DNA from: Oreocharis arfaki
Lineage: Eukaryota; Chordata; Aves; Passeriformes; Paramythiidae
Length of the DNA stretch: 64,000 nt
Direction: 5' to 3'
Assembly: GCA_013398015.1 (NCBI GenBank)
Contig: VZRR01006572.1
Span: 1 to 64,000, forward strand
Shown here: positions 1 to 14,672 of the stretch, piece by piece
How the letters are laid out: each line of letters begins with the position of its first letter
How positions within the stretch are numbered: the first letter of the stretch is position 1
Notes under the pieces: generated by a model
Told to the model about the DNA's origin: nothing
The model's database searches: none
The model's input: only the letters and a program-made list of their open reading frames with translations
Program-made: the position numbers and the translations under genes

Positions 1-3000
1 GAGAAGTACAGGAAAGACTTTTAATACTGCTTTGTGCTGTTGATGTTGAAGAGCATGTAGATAATTTATTTTCTTTCTGTTAGATGTCTGCATTTACAAC
101 CACAAATTTCTTAACATGCTCAAATCTCATAATTTGACTGCCTGCCTTATCACTCCATCACCACCTCCTTCCTGCTGCACCACTGTTCTGAACCTTGATC
201 TACAGAGATTAGATCACCCTAGAGAAAAGGGCAAAGGGTAGTTTGGTCTCCCGGTCCTTTTGATCTAATCTTTTCTTCTCAGACTTTCAGGCGAATTACC
301 AGAAAATGTAGAGTCTGCTACTGTTTTGGTGACTTTTCTGTATTTTATATATGTTCTTTCCTCCAGAAGAAGAGTATGTAAATGATACCTTCTGGAATGT
401 AAGCGGTATTCTTAGATTGTAACTGATGACATGAAACTAGAAGATAATCAGCTGTTGTGGAAGCTAAATCATTTGTTAAACTGATGGCAAAACTACAAGG
501 GCAGTACTGTAGATTCTGGACATAGTCAAAAGATGCCAGCATGACTGAGGACTTTAAATGCAACAAAATTGCATTAAAAGAATTGTGTAGATAATAAAGT
601 GTCTCTTTTTTTCTCTGCCTTATGGCTAATATTGCCATCCATTCAGACACCAGTTGTTCCCTTCTGGCTACAATGGCACATACTTTGATGTCCAGGGGTA
701 CCGAATGAAAGGATTGTAGTTACCATCAGCAGAGGCAAATACTTTGATGTAACACTTCTGCCCAAACCTGCACAAAACCATAACAGACTAGCACAAAAGT
801 AAGTTAATTAAAAAAACAACATTCTTTAATGTTGTTGATGTCTTTAATGTAATTAAAGTCTTTAAAGTTGTCTGAGACTCTTAGGATTCCAATTGTATAT
901 AAGACAGAAAAATTAGACTTTGTAGTTCTGAATGGCTTTGAAACAAGCATTGTGGGTCCTACCTATATATGTTTATGCAAGTGTAGAGATATTTCCTTGA
1001 TTTAAAGAGAAATATTACTGAACCCTGACTAGAGCAAAAGTATATACAGTTTTCTCACTTCCCTGGAACACCACATTTAAGTTTTCCCAAATTTTATTCA
1101 CCAAAAGGACAGTTTTACTCCTTTTTTCTTTTTTTTAATTACAACTAGGGTTACAAATACGCAAAAACGTAGAGTTTCAATAGGAGCACAGAAGGCAATA
1201 GGTTATATGGTCATATGGGATATCAGTAGCAGAAACCAAGGCACAGCCTGCAGGATCCAACCCCACCCACACTGCGCAAACAGCCCCGTACTGGAACCGT
1301 GATCTCATTTCTGTGCAGTTTCCTAAGCAGCAAAAGCACAAGATTCTCCCAAGCTCATCTGTATTGTGATGCCTATTTATCTCTTCTGGAGATACTCAAA
1401 CTGGCATATGATCCTCCTAAACCTGATAGAACATTATTCAGTGCTGTCCTAGCCCAATACCTGCACATGCAGTTCACCTTTGCACACACTTCTCTTCGAC
1501 CATTCTCACCTCATTATTCACCTGGTGCTGTGGGTTGGAACTCTCTACAGCTTTGAAAGCTACAAAGCACCAAACACATTCTTTTGTCCACTTACCCTTT
1601 TAATCATGTGAATTGATTGTCTCAGTCTGACCTCGATAAGACCCCTGCAACTGTGAGCCACGGCAGCAGATAATGGAGATGACTAACTCCCAGTTTCTCA
1701 GGTGACTTTTCATATATCATAAACAGAAAACACTGTTTATCGCAGTTTTTAACGTACATTGCATTTTTTCCAAAAGTTTAATTATGAAACAACAAAACGC
1801 GTTTTTAGGAGGTGTTTGGGCCTTTAAGTATTTGCCAATTAATTACAATCTGCATGTACCATATTGTGGTCTGAATTCAAACATCTGTTCTGTGTTCTAG
1901 ATGTTCTGGAAATCGTGTATTTTTAGATTATTTTTTCATCTACTTAAGTAAAAGCAATGCCATGTTAGGACTCACATGTTTCACATGGTTCCTAGATGTT
2001 CAGCTTTCTGTCAGGACAAATATATACACTTCCTCAGGATCAATGCATGGGAAATGAACTTATTGTTGAACACCCACTTCCCTTTAATGGTGCTCTGAAC
2101 CAGCTGACTTGACAAAGCTGATTGTTAAGTTTGCTCTCCACAAATAAAACATTTTGCATTTTACTTTAGCTACAGTATTGTCCAGTGACTAGAAGTGAAT
2201 AGTTGTGATAATAAGCCGTTATTTCTGCATAGACAATTTGAAATTTGTCTTGTGCGGAACACCAGAACAGAGGGCTGCCTGTGATTTGTTTTACTGAAGC
2301 TTTTAAGTTGCTCACTGAACTGTGATCTTTAAAGAAGCCTGACTTTGATAGCTTTGTGTCCTATCAGATTCTCATCAAAACCAGTGCTAGGCAAGGGTCC
2401 CATTACTGTTCAAAAGCTTTGTTAATGAATTATAAGCAATTCGAGACGACATGGTTGTGTCCCGCCATTTTTTCCCACTCTTCAAAGCTCAGTCTCAATT
2501 CCTTCTCCCAAAGCCCATCTGCAACTTCAAAGCTTTTGGTTAGGGAAGGGAACTCTAAAAGGATACCACAATCTTACAATCTCTCGGGTTCACCCACAAT
2601 CCTAAAAGAGTCAGCCTCTGGCTAATAGTGATACCACTTTGTGATTACATTTGCAAAATTGACATCGTAGTTTTTTTGCAAGCTATGAAGTTCCTAATTG
2701 CAGCTGGACTTTCAGCATGCTAAATTTGCTAGAAGGCAGCAGGACGAGATGGATTCTAGACCTGCCTTGCTGAATGACTAGATTTCAGTGGCCTTTGATT
2801 CATTGGACAATAAATGGCTATAAGGTCTGTAAATTGTACTATAAGTTACCAGGCATGGGTATGTATGTGTATGTGAAGGGGAAGGGGAAGAATATAAAAC
2901 TGTTTAGAACGTATCTAAACTGCAAGGTTAAGAACAAAACCAAAACTGATGTGTCTGAGAATAAGAAAAAGACCATCTAAAAAACACAACAACCCAAAAC

Positions 3001-4710
3001 AACGACAACAATCCCACAAAAATGAGGTTCTTTTTGGTCTTATGTGGGTCTTTAAGGCACAGAAGGAAACTTGGAAATATCATAACAATAATCACACAGA
3101 GTTCACTGACAAGCATCTATGACTTTGTGAAACAGGCCACTTTTCACCAATGAAAATCTGCTATTTTCATTTATCGTCATGTAAAGGACACCATCCTGCT
3201 CAGCTACAGTAATTATCAAAAGTGCAACCCTAAAATGGAGTTCCACAGTGTCTAGAAGGTGATAGCACAGGGTCCAGGCGTGGCTTTTCACTCTTTACCA
3301 CTGACAGTGGAAGTAAGAAACCAGATGCTGGGACAAGTATTCTCTAGTGTTCAGCAAAACGGAAATGAGCACATCTAGCCACAACCAACACATTTTATTT
3401 GTCAGTTCAGGAGACAACTTTGCACTTTTGTCTGAGTTTGTTGATCTTCAGTGTCAGAGGCCTTTCAACAGATTGCCTCCAAGAAGTCTGTTCTCAAAAA
3501 GCGGCCAAAAAGTGCTGAAAGAGTAGTTTTAAAATACTGAGCCCAGAAAGTCCTTTCTAGAATAATCTAATATAGAGTCTTTCTAACAGTCTCATCCTTT
3601 CCAATTCAGTTGCAGATTTCACTATACTATAGAGTTGCAATAGACTGAGTTATCAGTTAATTTACCCATTCCTTGCTCTAACACTCTCTTCAACTTAAGT
3701 TGAAGTTATTTCAGCAAGTTGAAATTATTTTTTATATATTTATTAAACAAAATTGTCTCAGCTGCAAAAACTCCAGCCTCAGTGAGAAAGAAACTCACAA
3801 GTGTCAGCCAGGGGAGGGGCAGAGATTTGAAAGTATATGATAAAGAGTGCAAGTTTAGTCAGAATAAGGGTCTAGATTAAAACACAAACCCAATGATAGA
3901 TGTCAAACTCAGCAGAACAAAAATAACTAGTTTGACTACATTACTGCAAGTGCAGGTCACCTTCTAATCTTTCTATCACTTGGCTAAGCTGTGTGGCTTT
4001 CTCTCTAATGGAATATTAATCTGGTTTAGCTGTAATTGGCAAAACCAGTTGTCACTTAAATGACAGAAGCCGGAGATAATTCTCAGAAAGGTTTGCATTT
4101 GGCCCTCTAATTACAACAGTGAACTTGCACAGCTCTTCTTAATGGTGGCTGTAACTATCATCCAACAAGGTTTCGAAAAAACATTAACAGGCAGCACATG
4201 CACACCATCAACCATCTGCACACTCACAGGTACAGCCTGAAGGTCACTAGGAACATTGAGGTTTTCTTTTTAAATCCCTGTCTAAAGGGCTTGTAACTTG
4301 TTGGCTGCCCTAGCAGCTGATCTAGCTGAGGCTGTACTTTGTTCGCATGTTCTCCAGTTTGCCTCATGGTGAAATCAGCAGCATTGCCCAGCCAAACCCG
4401 AGGAGTGCTGGATACCAAATGTATACTCTGATAACTGTCTCAATTGCATAAGTCCAGCACAGGCGCCCTCCTTTTTTAAAAAAAAAAATACATTTTTTCT
4501 AGTGACAGCATACCAAATGCTCCCTTATCAATGATGAGATTTTTATGGCTTAAATTAATTATGTGTTAGTCTCTGGAACTTAATAGATACTATTTAATAC
4601 GCATTTCTAATATTTACTCCTTGCCTTCTCCCCACAATGTGTTGACAGTGACCACCTCCCAGCAGAGTGCTGTAGACATTCATTTTAGAAGCACAACTCT
4701 AACACCGGTA

Positions 4711-4780
4711 TTATATATACACATATATATAAAAACATGTATATATATAAATATGTATATGTATATATACATATATATAA
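4711..4780. repeat. (TA)n-rich simple repeat
   Basis: This is an interrupted run of alternating TA and TATG/TACA units, with only scattered C and G. It is an ordinary imperfect microsatellite and is expected to be length-variable. Confidence 0.85.
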
Positions 4781-7172
4781 GCTACATTATTTGCACAGTG
4801 TCCCATAAAATTGACTGCCTGAATAATTGAAATATTGCATGTGTTCACCAAACTTCAGCTTAAATCCTTTCAATGATTACACAATTTCTCTGGAAGAAGT
4901 GAAATATTAGCACAAAATCTGCAGCCTTTGAAGAAATGTGTCAGCCTCTCCTCTGCCTTGTGTCCAGTAAAAAATAATTTTGTTACTTTGAATGCTAATG
5001 TTCACAATTAGCCTTGGAAAATTAGAATTCAGACAGCTTGCCATGCTTCAGGTATATTCCAGATATATCTTCAATACTGCAGTCCAGAAGGTACTGAACA
5101 GCATCTTTCCCTACTTTATGTATATTCATGTGTCTAGATAGAAGAGAGAGAAAAACAGTGGTGAAAACCAACTGTGTGTTCAGAGCTTCAATCCTACTAA
5201 TAATTTTTTTGTTACTTGTATTAAAAATTTAGAAGTAGTTACAGCTACAGCTCATTGCCAGGCTTCTACTGCTTAAAAATAAAGAACAGTGGAAAGAGGC
5301 ATAGGGAGGAAGAGAGGGAAGGAGAAAGTAAGGACTATACAGTGGATCAGAATAGAATAATTTCTGTGCTCGGTCATCAGATTGGCAATTACAGAACACT
5401 GAGAATACTTCCACGAAAGAAAATTCAGAATTTCCCCTTATCAACATAGGACATTTTGCTCAAATGTGTTCATTAACTCATAGGGGATGGATTTTAATAA
5501 TGGAAAAACAGATTATAAACTCTTTTGGCATATGCCAAAGAAGATATTAGAATCTACCACCTCAAAGCATGCCTCATGGCACACAACTAGTGTGTGCATT
5601 GAGGAAGGTTCAGTTCTTGTTCCGAAGTGCATGGCTTAGGCTCACATATGCTGAAGTGTGCAGTAACAGCAGAAGAACAAACAAAATTCCCATAAAAGTT
5701 TATTACACACCCTGTTTTGGCTACAGTGGACTTTGGTAAAAGGTGACAGTAATAACCTGTCCCTCAGGGCATGCTTTGCTTTCACATTTGCTCATCTCAC
5801 TTTTTCCTCCTCCCTCTCTGGAAATGCTCCAATAAGTGTAATGAAAGATATTCAGATATACTTTTAAGAGTGATCTAGTGCAAGGACAAAAAGAATTAAC
5901 TTGAGATACTCCCTCAGCTATGAAGAGAGAAAAGCTGAAACATAGGGAAAGGTTCTGCCAAATACAAAACATTCATACAATGCTAAAAATTATCATGATG
6001 GATTATGCAGAGAGCCAACATAACGCAGCTTTGCAGCGAGATCAGGAAAGGCTGGCTGGATGGGCAGCAGCACAGCTCAGCTGGGTGCTAGCCCCAACAG
6101 AGAAACTTCTGCTGGAAAATATTTTTACCTCTCATATCAAAGTGCAAAAGACATCAGAACACAGAGATCTGTAGGCCTTTCCAAAGTCTCCTCTTTCTGC
6201 AGGAAGAATTACAGCTAGATCTGCAGAGAATACAGACATATCCTACTTTATACTTATCATTCCAAAGAAAAGTCAAAATCCCGCAAAACCTGGGACACAC
6301 ACCAACATTCCACTTTGACAAAACTGAATTTAACCTAGATTTTCTCTAGGTCTTAGGGGAAGATGTTGATGATGTTTGAATCTAGGTAGCTACAACTTAC
6401 AGAGAGATGCAAACTAAAACACAGCTTAAGGGGGCAGATAATTACTATTTCTTTGATGTATTAAATTTCACCATGTATACAGAACCAAATGATCTGCTAT
6501 TTCACAGTTTCACAACTTTAACTGAAAGTTGTAAAAAACAACTTTTATGTGTGTAAAAAACATTTGTCAAGAAAGTTTGTTCTCAACACTCTTAAAATAA
6601 CTCATGGCAACACAGTAAACCCTCAAGAATAACAGGTATAGAGTTAATAAAGACTGGCATGCTAAGAATAATGCTAACATTTTCATTAGTAGCTCTGTTA
6701 TTCTACTAAAAGACAACTGATTCTTGTGACTACCTTAGCAAAGCACGATTTGAAGGGAAATATTTTCTTTTAGACTACTGATGTAATTGGGAGAAAAAAA
6801 TCCCAACCAAATAAACAGGTATACTTCAGAACAAAACTGCAACTTTCAGTTTAGCACAGATTAAAAAAAAACCCCTGAACTGAATTTTACTGGCTTATGT
6901 TAATAACCTAGACAATCTGAAAGAGAAGATACTGAAACCTGTAGAGAACAGGTCAGTTTAAAAGGGGATTGGAGAGGAGAAAGAGGGAAAAATAATGATC
7001 CTCAGTGGAACCTTGAAGTGTGGGGAACAGATCGGGGATGGGGTGGCTAACATGCACCATAGGAACAATAACCTTCCTCTGGGATTTTGAATTCGATCAG
7101 AATAATGATTTTTTTTCTTCCTAGATTCATCTCTAGGAGTTGCCTCATCCCTCCCACCAGGACAAGAAGCAC

Positions 7173-7213
7173 TTCAGAGATGTAGTGGTCAGAGATGTTC
7201 AGAGATGTAGTCT
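7173..7213. repeat. Short imperfect tandem repeat (CAGAGATGT units)
   Basis: The word CAGAGATGT occurs three times within about 40 bases (twice as CAGAGATGTAGT), spaced 15 to 26 bases apart. It is a small local duplication with no sign of function. Confidence 0.6.
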
Positions 7214-9138
7214 CTATGAAAAATATAAGATTTTATGCCACAGTGTTTATAATGCATTAGTTATCTCATCTTTTCCTACTGGTGAAAAGCCTCATCAAAT
7301 ACAATCAAATTCATTAATAAATTCTCTGTTTGTTAAAAAATACCGAAACAAGTCAAACATCAAGAGCAACATAAAACTATGTGGTCCTGGGGATTGATAT
7401 ATCAATGTAAGTGGTTTACTGTGTTACAGCTGGATGGTTATTTCATGGTATCTCAATGATATCATATATCTGTCTACCTGTTACTCACTATTGGGTAAAT
7501 ACTGGCACAGAATTCACAGTGAGTACTCAACTCAGCTAGTTTGAACTGAGTCTAGGCATGGCAGCACCAGGCTGAAGTGACCACAGCTACCGAACCCTGA
7601 CGTTCCAGCAAAACCTGAGAAGCATTGCTTTGCTTAGTACACATTTGGGTGGAGAACTTTTTCCTCTTAAAGTAATGCTAACAAAGAACATGATTTCCAA
7701 AAGTAGCTTGTGAGAGACTGTCCTCAGTGACCCTGTGGCAAAATAATAGGAACCATATTTAGCTGCTGGTTCTTGAGTCACAGGGGAGTCACAGCAGAAG
7801 TGTTACTGTGATAATAATCTGTCTGTGCAGGGAAGGATGGAGTGGTACCTCTCTCAATAGTTTTGCAAGTTCCATTCAGGAAATAACTGCTCTCTGAGGT
7901 GAAACACCATCACTTGTTGAACTACAAAGTCAGTTTCCCAACAGAGTGCCGGATATTCTATACAAAGATATCCTGTGGAAGCAGGATGAGCCTGGAAGAA
8001 ATGGAGTAAACCTTAAGTCTGTTTGATTTCACCTTGGAGTTATCCTTTACACAATATTGCAGCTCAGAGAATGTTTCTAATGTGCTGCACGAGAACAAAA
8101 TAGTTCTCTACAGCATAGTATTTAGGGAATGATCTAATTAACCTGAATGCAATAGAGAATATTTCTTCCAGTGTAACAGAAGTGATTTAGAAACCAATGC
8201 TATTTACCATCACCTTCACAAGGAGTCTATTCTTATAAGGTATTTAAGCATGCGTACATAAATAGAACAGGTGTAGACCTAAGCAACTGACTTTCAGCAA
8301 CTGAATAATCTGAAAACATGATATTCCTGACATCCTAAAAATAAAAACTGACATTTAACATTCCCTCCTTTTTTTTTCCCCAGGAGATTGTTATAAACTC
8401 AACATCTCCACACTCCGGTAAATACAACAAGGAACAAAATGTACCTCTCTCTCCCTTTCTTTTTCCTTTTTATTTTTTTCCCCAAACTGTTTTCAAATAC
8501 ATAGTAATATGTCACTATTATCCTTTTAATCGCTAAATACTTTCTCTGCTATCCCATATTTTAAAGTGATTTTCCAGATGAGCGCCTTGGTAGCAAATCA
8601 ACATCAGCAGGTTTCCTGTATGGAATCACTGTCATACACAAAATACAATAAAACCGGTGAGGTTTAAATAATGATACAATTTGCTTAATCAAAGCAGATT
8701 AAGAGGATATTTTGTTGGTGTTTTGGGGGACCTTTTTCAGCCTTCATTTGTGTAGAAATCTTTCTGTGAGAAAAAACTATCCTGAAATAGAGCTCTTGTA
8801 TTCTTTCCAGGCCTCAGTCTGCTGTCATGGTGTCAATTTGAAGGTAAAGTACAGAGGATTTTTCTTCTAAAACTCCTGTTTGTCAAGAACTTTCATAATT
8901 ATATTAACTGTTGTTTTCTATAAGAAATGTGGGTTTGTTTCTGACATGGTGTCTGCTCTGAGGAACAGCCAAGTAAAGTGGCTGAAAAGTGCCATCTGCT
9001 GCCTCTGGAGGAAATAGCTGAACCTGAGCAAACACACTATGACTGGAAGGGCAAAAGAAGTCTTGGCATTTTCCTTTTCAGGCCATTACAGGAAAGACTG
9101 GATTGTGAGAGAAGAAAACAACATTTTCTCCCTTAATC

Positions 9139-10107
9139 GATAGAATCATAGAATCATTTAGGTTGGAAAAGACCTGCTTGATCATCAAGTTCAACCTTTG
9201 ACTAAATACCACCATGACAATTAAAATAGTACTAACTGCCATGCCCAGTCGTTTCTTGACCACTTCCAGGGGCGGTGACTCAGTCACCTCCCTGGGCAGC
9301 CCGTTGCAATGCTTTACAGCACTTACCATGAAGAAATTTTTCCTGATGTCCAGCCTGAACCTCCCCTGGCCCAGCCTAGCCATATCTTCTTGTCCTCTTG
9401 TTATTTATCTGGGAGAAGAGGCTGAACCCCACCTGTCTACAACAGCCTTTCAGGTACTTGTAGAGAATGATGAGGTCTCTCTTAGACTCTTTTTACTCCA
9501 GGCTAAACAACCTCAGCTCCCTCAGCAACTCCTCATATAACCCGTGCTCCAGACCTTCACCATCTCTGTTGCCCTTCTCTGGACAGGCTCCAGCACCTCA
9601 ATGTCATTCCTGAAGCGACGGGCCCAGAAGTGAACGCAGGATTCAAGGTGCGGCCTCGTCAGCGTGGAGCACAGGGGGACAATCACTGCCCTGGTCCTGC
9701 TGATCACACCCTATTTGACACAGGCCAGGATGCCATTTGCCTTCTCGGCCATCTGGACACACACTGGCTCGTGTTCAGCCACTGCTGACCAGCACCTCAC
9801 AGGTTCCTTTCTGCTGGGCCACTTTCCAGCCACTCCGCCTGAGCTTGTGGTGCTGCCTGTGGTTGTTGTGACCCGAGTGCAAGAGCCGGCACTCGGCCTT
9901 ATTGAACCTCACACAAATGGCCTTGGCCCACTGATCCAGCCTGTCCAGACCCCTCTGCAGAGCCTTCCTGCCCTCCAGTGGATCAGCATTTCTACCCAGC
10001 TTGGTGTCATTTACAAACTTACTGAGGGTGCACTTGATCCCGTCATCCAGATCATCAATAAAGACATTAAATGGCACTGGTCTCAATGCCAAGCCCTGCC
10101 TTTGTAG
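9139..10107 (-). mobile_element. CR1 LINE, 5'-truncated, reverse orientation
   Basis: The left edge has the avian CR1 3' tail, with repeated GAATCATA-type units followed by a 'ggttggaaaagacc' block. Reading the minus strand gives decayed CR1 ORF2 sequence. It starts with reverse-transcriptase motifs (FIDDLDDG, then FVNDTKLG, which corresponds to the FADDTKL catalytic box). It continues through the downstream region (RFNKAECRLLHSG, then HWNGLPREV-like residues near the tail). Frames are broken in several places, so this is a dead copy, truncated at the RT domain as is usual for CR1. The short open frames overlapping it on both strands are remnants or shadows of this element and not host genes. 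Confidence 0.93.
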
Positions 10108-10355
10108 CAGCAGTAAGATATTGTGTGTTTGGAGAAATGCTCTTCAGCAGCACTGACCTTTTTCATCATCTGGTACATCATGCCTATGGCTTGAAAAACA
10201 ACTAATGGATATATTTAGCTCTATTTTGCATGTACATACATACCTATATCATCTACTGGGTTTCTTTTTTGGCCTTGGCATACCGGAAATAATTTCATAT
10301 GCACTTCCTTAGCATGATTCAATTTAAATCAGTTGTCAAACATTAAAATTATGGA

Positions 10356-10399
10356 TATAATTTTCTATATCTGTTTCTATAATTTTCTATATCTGTTTC
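10356..10399. repeat. 22-bp direct tandem repeat, two copies
   Basis: Two abutting identical 22-base copies (10,356-10,377 and 10,378-10,399) begin TATAATTTTC and end CTGTTTC. Perfect identity suggests a recent local duplication by replication slippage. Confidence 0.9.
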
Positions 10400-12318
10400 C
10401 TTATTCTTTTTGCTCTCAAACTCCTTACCTCTAATGACATTCATACCCCATTTCTACACAGCAGACAAAATCCTTAGTTTGTATCACCTTGAACTGCAGA
10501 GGAGTTATCATGGTATGGCTGCCCCAGTTTCTTCAGAGAGTAGCTCTATCTGCAGTTGGTTTTGTTCTTCTATTCCTGCTACTGTAGTGACATCCTAAAT
10601 CTGTCTAAAAATGCTTTTCATCTTAATCCAGGATGAACTGGTATGTCCTAAAATAGAAGATGTATTGCCTGTAGATTTTGTGAAGGCTGGGCAGCAGCGC
10701 AGAAAACCACTGCAGTTACACTGGTCTTTCCCAGCTCCTGGAAAGCTGGTCTTCCCGATTCCTAAGGATGATAATGAGAAGAGGGGGATGCAAAAGCAGA
10801 AACAGAGGTGATGTTTCTGGGTGTGGCATTGCTGCAGGACCTGATAAAGGAACCTTAAGACTCCAAATTAGACATGAAAGTGTTGAAACAGACTTAAATA
10901 AAGAAAAAAAAAGCACTTGCGCTTTATCAATATGATTTATTTTTAGTGGCTTTAAACATACTAAGTCGCAAATAGGTATGATTTGCTGCTAAAAGGAATG
11001 TATTTATTTATCATGGGATATAAAGGGTCTGGAAAGGACTGACTGTATGGAACAAATTAATAAGATTTATCTTTTTCTTATTTGCAGAGAATAATCAACT
11101 GCTGCTTAGATCTTGCTCCAAAATTTGGCCACATTCAGAAGTAATGGATTACTTTTCTTATAGGAGCACATGTACACTCAGTTGGAAGGAGCATGGGAGG
11201 GCCCACATAATAAAACTTTGAAGACTTGAGTATATTGGGCAAGCACTTAAAAAAAAAAAATACGTCTTTTTCTCGTTTTACCCGACCATATGATATTTTA
11301 CATAATTCACACACTGCATACTTTCTTGAAAACGGGCCAAACACAGAAACTAAAATAATGATGTTCTCCAAATTACATCTGTTGTCTTTTAGCATCCCAG
11401 CTGGACTCAATCAAGAGTTCACATCCTGTTAAAGATGCTACTTATACTCGAGGCACTTTGATCACTGAAGGGGCTGCAGCTTCCAGCTGAGGATACAATA
11501 ATACTTTGAGGCATTTTGTCTAGTTTAACTTGTATTCACACTTTCAATTAAACAGAACAGCACATACCATAGATAAGCCCCGTAAGAGAAAAGGTTTGAA
11601 GTTTACGTGATGGCTACGACAAATTACAGAATTACAGCATTATCTGCCTGATACCCATTACTGAAGGAGATCTTACAGTACATAAAATTCAGTCTGTGAC
11701 CTCTTTAGAAGCTGAACTGTGTTGATTTCACCTCCAGTCCCCCCATGTTTTTAATATGTTTTTATGTATTCAACATTTCTCTCAGTAGCCTAGCCAGAAA
11801 AGCAGATTTAATATGATTAAAGTTTACAACAGGGAGTGAAGGAAAAAAAGTTTAATCTGAAAACAGGTTTGAGACTTTTTTTCTTGTCTCAGGGAACTAA
11901 ACCAGGAATGATCTCAATTGACAAATGATTTTTGTTTGCTTTGTGGCAAAAGAAAAAACTTTTTTAATAGATAAAAAATTTAGAAGTTGCTGAAGTCACA
12001 ACATGAACTACAAACCTCAATGAACTGTAAAGCCATTTTTTTCTCTTATCTGCGGAGTGTTTGTTACGGCTGTAAAACGCTTTGTAGCTCTCGACACATG
12101 AAGAACATTCTCGTAATACCTGATAAGCCAAATCACTTTTCTCTAAAATCCTTGACATAAAGGTTCCTAGCACATTGATGGATATAGGAAATTGTTCATT
12201 ACACTATTGGTGGGCACCAAAAAAAGCAATTATTTTGTCAAAATTCATAAATGGACTACAAATTAAACTACAAATCAGATGGTTATATGAAAAAAAAAAA
12301 GGTATTTGAAAATGCACT

Positions 12319-12358
12319 CCATTATTATTATTATTGTTATTATTATTATTATTATTAT
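12319..12358. repeat. (ATT)n microsatellite
   Basis: About thirteen ATT/TTA trinucleotide units, interrupted once by GTT. It follows an A-run and lies in intergenic DNA. Confidence 0.92.
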
Positions 12359-14672
12359 CCCATTTCACAGTTTGGATTTGAGAATAAGATCACTGAAAAT
12401 GCTGACTGGGAGAGATTTGGAAGGAAGTTAATGAAATATGAAGGGGAATGAGATTTTTTTTTTAAATCTTTTTTTTTATTTAGAAATGCCATTCCTCAGT
12501 GCTGAGGGAAAGAGTACTCACTGCACTTTCCGCAGTGCCACAGCAGGTTGTTCTGGAATCACACAACTCTAGGGCTGGGAACAACTGTGTCACAGCAGAC
12601 AAGAACAAAAATATATTATTAGATCTCAGAGAACAGCGTACTTAATGACTGTCCTTCTGCCAGTTTCCAGGCCTAGCTTGTGTAAGACCAAAATTAATCT
12701 TTGAAAGGCTACATACTCCCTTTATTCAAAGGCACAAAAATACCTGGTCTATTTCTAATATGCGTCTTCGAATGCTGTAGACCAAGAAAGGTACACAAAA
12801 TATAGACCATAGTTTTGAAAACTCAGGACAATTACAAATCAGAATTTCTAAAAAAAAAGTCATGAACAGGTGAACTAATGACACTGTCATTCCCTTTCCA
12901 TGGTCACAAACATACCACCCTTTGGCAGGATTTTTCTCTTAGTATCTCAAAGGTTTTACAGCTGCTTGAATCCTTCAGCCTTTTGGAAAAATTAGGGATG
13001 TAACTTTGTTCACCTGGCTTCAGATAAAGATACATGCTTCTCATCCATACGTCTAACTTCTTGAGTAAAAAGAAAACATTAAATTAAAAGACACCTCTCA
13101 CAAAAAAACAACAAAACCAACCCAGTGGTATTCCTCACATGATACAGAATCCCATTGCTTTCCAATAGCTAAAAAAACTGAGAAATAAAAACCAGATTAA
13201 AATCCATAGTGTTATACCTTGCCATCTTCCAAAAGCCAAAAAGAGATTACTATAGCTGAAAACTAGATTTCGAAGTCAGAGACTTTTTTGGCCAAAGGCT
13301 GATCGTTTTTAGCACCTACACCTGGTAGTAAAGCCATTCTTTAGAACAGTTTGAGTGACAGTCATGCTCAAAGACACAAAGATTTTAGATATTTCTGCTT
13401 TCTGCCTCATATTGGGATAAACAATTAAGAATGATTTTTTTGTTGTTTGATTCTTCCATCTGCATCCTCAGGTGAAAAACATGTAAAAGGTTTGGCGAAA
13501 AAACATGGTGAGTGAAAGAGAACGTCAATGATTGGGAAAAATTAGTATGAAATTACTGTGGAAGTGATCTCACAGTGAACGAAATGTTTTTCCAAAAACT
13601 CTAATGGAAAAGGAGAAAAATTATCTTCGTCTTTCTGAAAAGCTGCTGAATAGTTTTGCACCACATGTTCCATAAGTATAAAAAAATATCTCTTCCAAAC
13701 TCTTCTAACATGTAACAGTCTACCCCCAGAGAAATCTGCTTCTGCTTTCCAAAAAGTATAAGTTCTGAATTGAAATGTCACATTGAAAAGTTACTAAGGA
13801 TTATTTTGAACATCCCAGCATGGAAAGCAATACAGCATTTATTGAGTCCATGTTCAATATAAAATGGAACCTGTTGAAAACGTGTTTCAGTGGTCACACT
13901 AAAATCTCCAGCTCTGCCTCCTGAGAAGTCAGGAACATAAATACAAAGTTTTCAAGATTTTGTGGTAGGTAACTTTTTGGAACAAAAATACTACCATTGG
14001 CTCTCATGGCCCCAAGACCGGAAGAGCAACAGGACTGCCCTGGAACTCTGGCAGCCAAATGGGTTGTGCAATATCATGGTTGCAAGGAGCTGTTAATCTG
14101 AACACAGGCTCTTATTTCTGTTGCTAACAAAGGCACAATGTCCTGAGAGGTTCAACAACGGCACGCTGACACAAGCAAAGCCTCGGGTGTCTTTGTGAGT
14201 CTCCTGGGAAGAAAGGACCAAGAACAGAAAATGTAGAGAATGGCAGGGAAAATATACAAGTAGAAAAAAAAGAAAATTCTGAAAGAAAACCCGAGTCAAA
14301 TCTAGCAATGCAATTAGTCCTATCCTTTCCTATCCATGCCTGAATCTTACACCTCACATTTTCATTCCTATTCTCTTTTATAGACATGCATATCATGTTG
14401 ATTATACCCCACAGTAGGTGACGCACCACAAATCTATCCAGTTTCTAACCAACTTCAGCCATGAGTTTCTGCTTCTCCACAGGCTTTGGTGGTACATCAC
14501 AGTAACCTTGGCTACAGGGCAGCTATCAACTCAAAATACAACTACAGTGTGACAGAATTTCACAGCACAACAAGGCTTCTGTGACTGGTCTGAACAACAG
14601 CTGAAGTGGTGCAGCATCCAGGAGGATTTGTGCATGCGCACCCCTGTGCAGGATCTTCCTCCTTAAGCAAAA

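Larger units (their letters stand above)
1..9138. other. Intergenic, AT-rich, no gene recognised
   Basis: Open frames here are at most about 100 codons, scattered on both strands, and show no recognisable family or consistent splice structure. Visible low-complexity tracts include an A/T-rich (TA)n run near 4,711-4,780 and a partial tandem repeat at about 7,173-7,213. A patch at 5,990-6,110 is somewhat richer in G+C but shows no motif I can name. I see no RNA gene. Short ancient repeats could be missed by eye. Confidence 0.6.
10108..14672. other. Intergenic, no confirmed gene
   Basis: This AT-rich stretch holds a 22-base direct repeat (10,356-10,399), an ATT microsatellite (12,319-12,358) and one weak exon-like open segment (10,632-10,807, discussed as a finding). 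Other open frames are short and resemble nothing I know. Confidence 0.55.

Noticed and set aside
4711..4780. TA-rich tract as a possible origin or scaffold attachment site
   Set aside because: Simple TA microsatellites are common in AT-rich bird DNA and nothing specific supports such a role.
9214..10107. Overlapping open frames on both strands (up to 147 codons)
   Set aside because: The minus-strand readings contain CR1 reverse-transcriptase motifs with broken frames. The plus-strand frames are shadows of that element.
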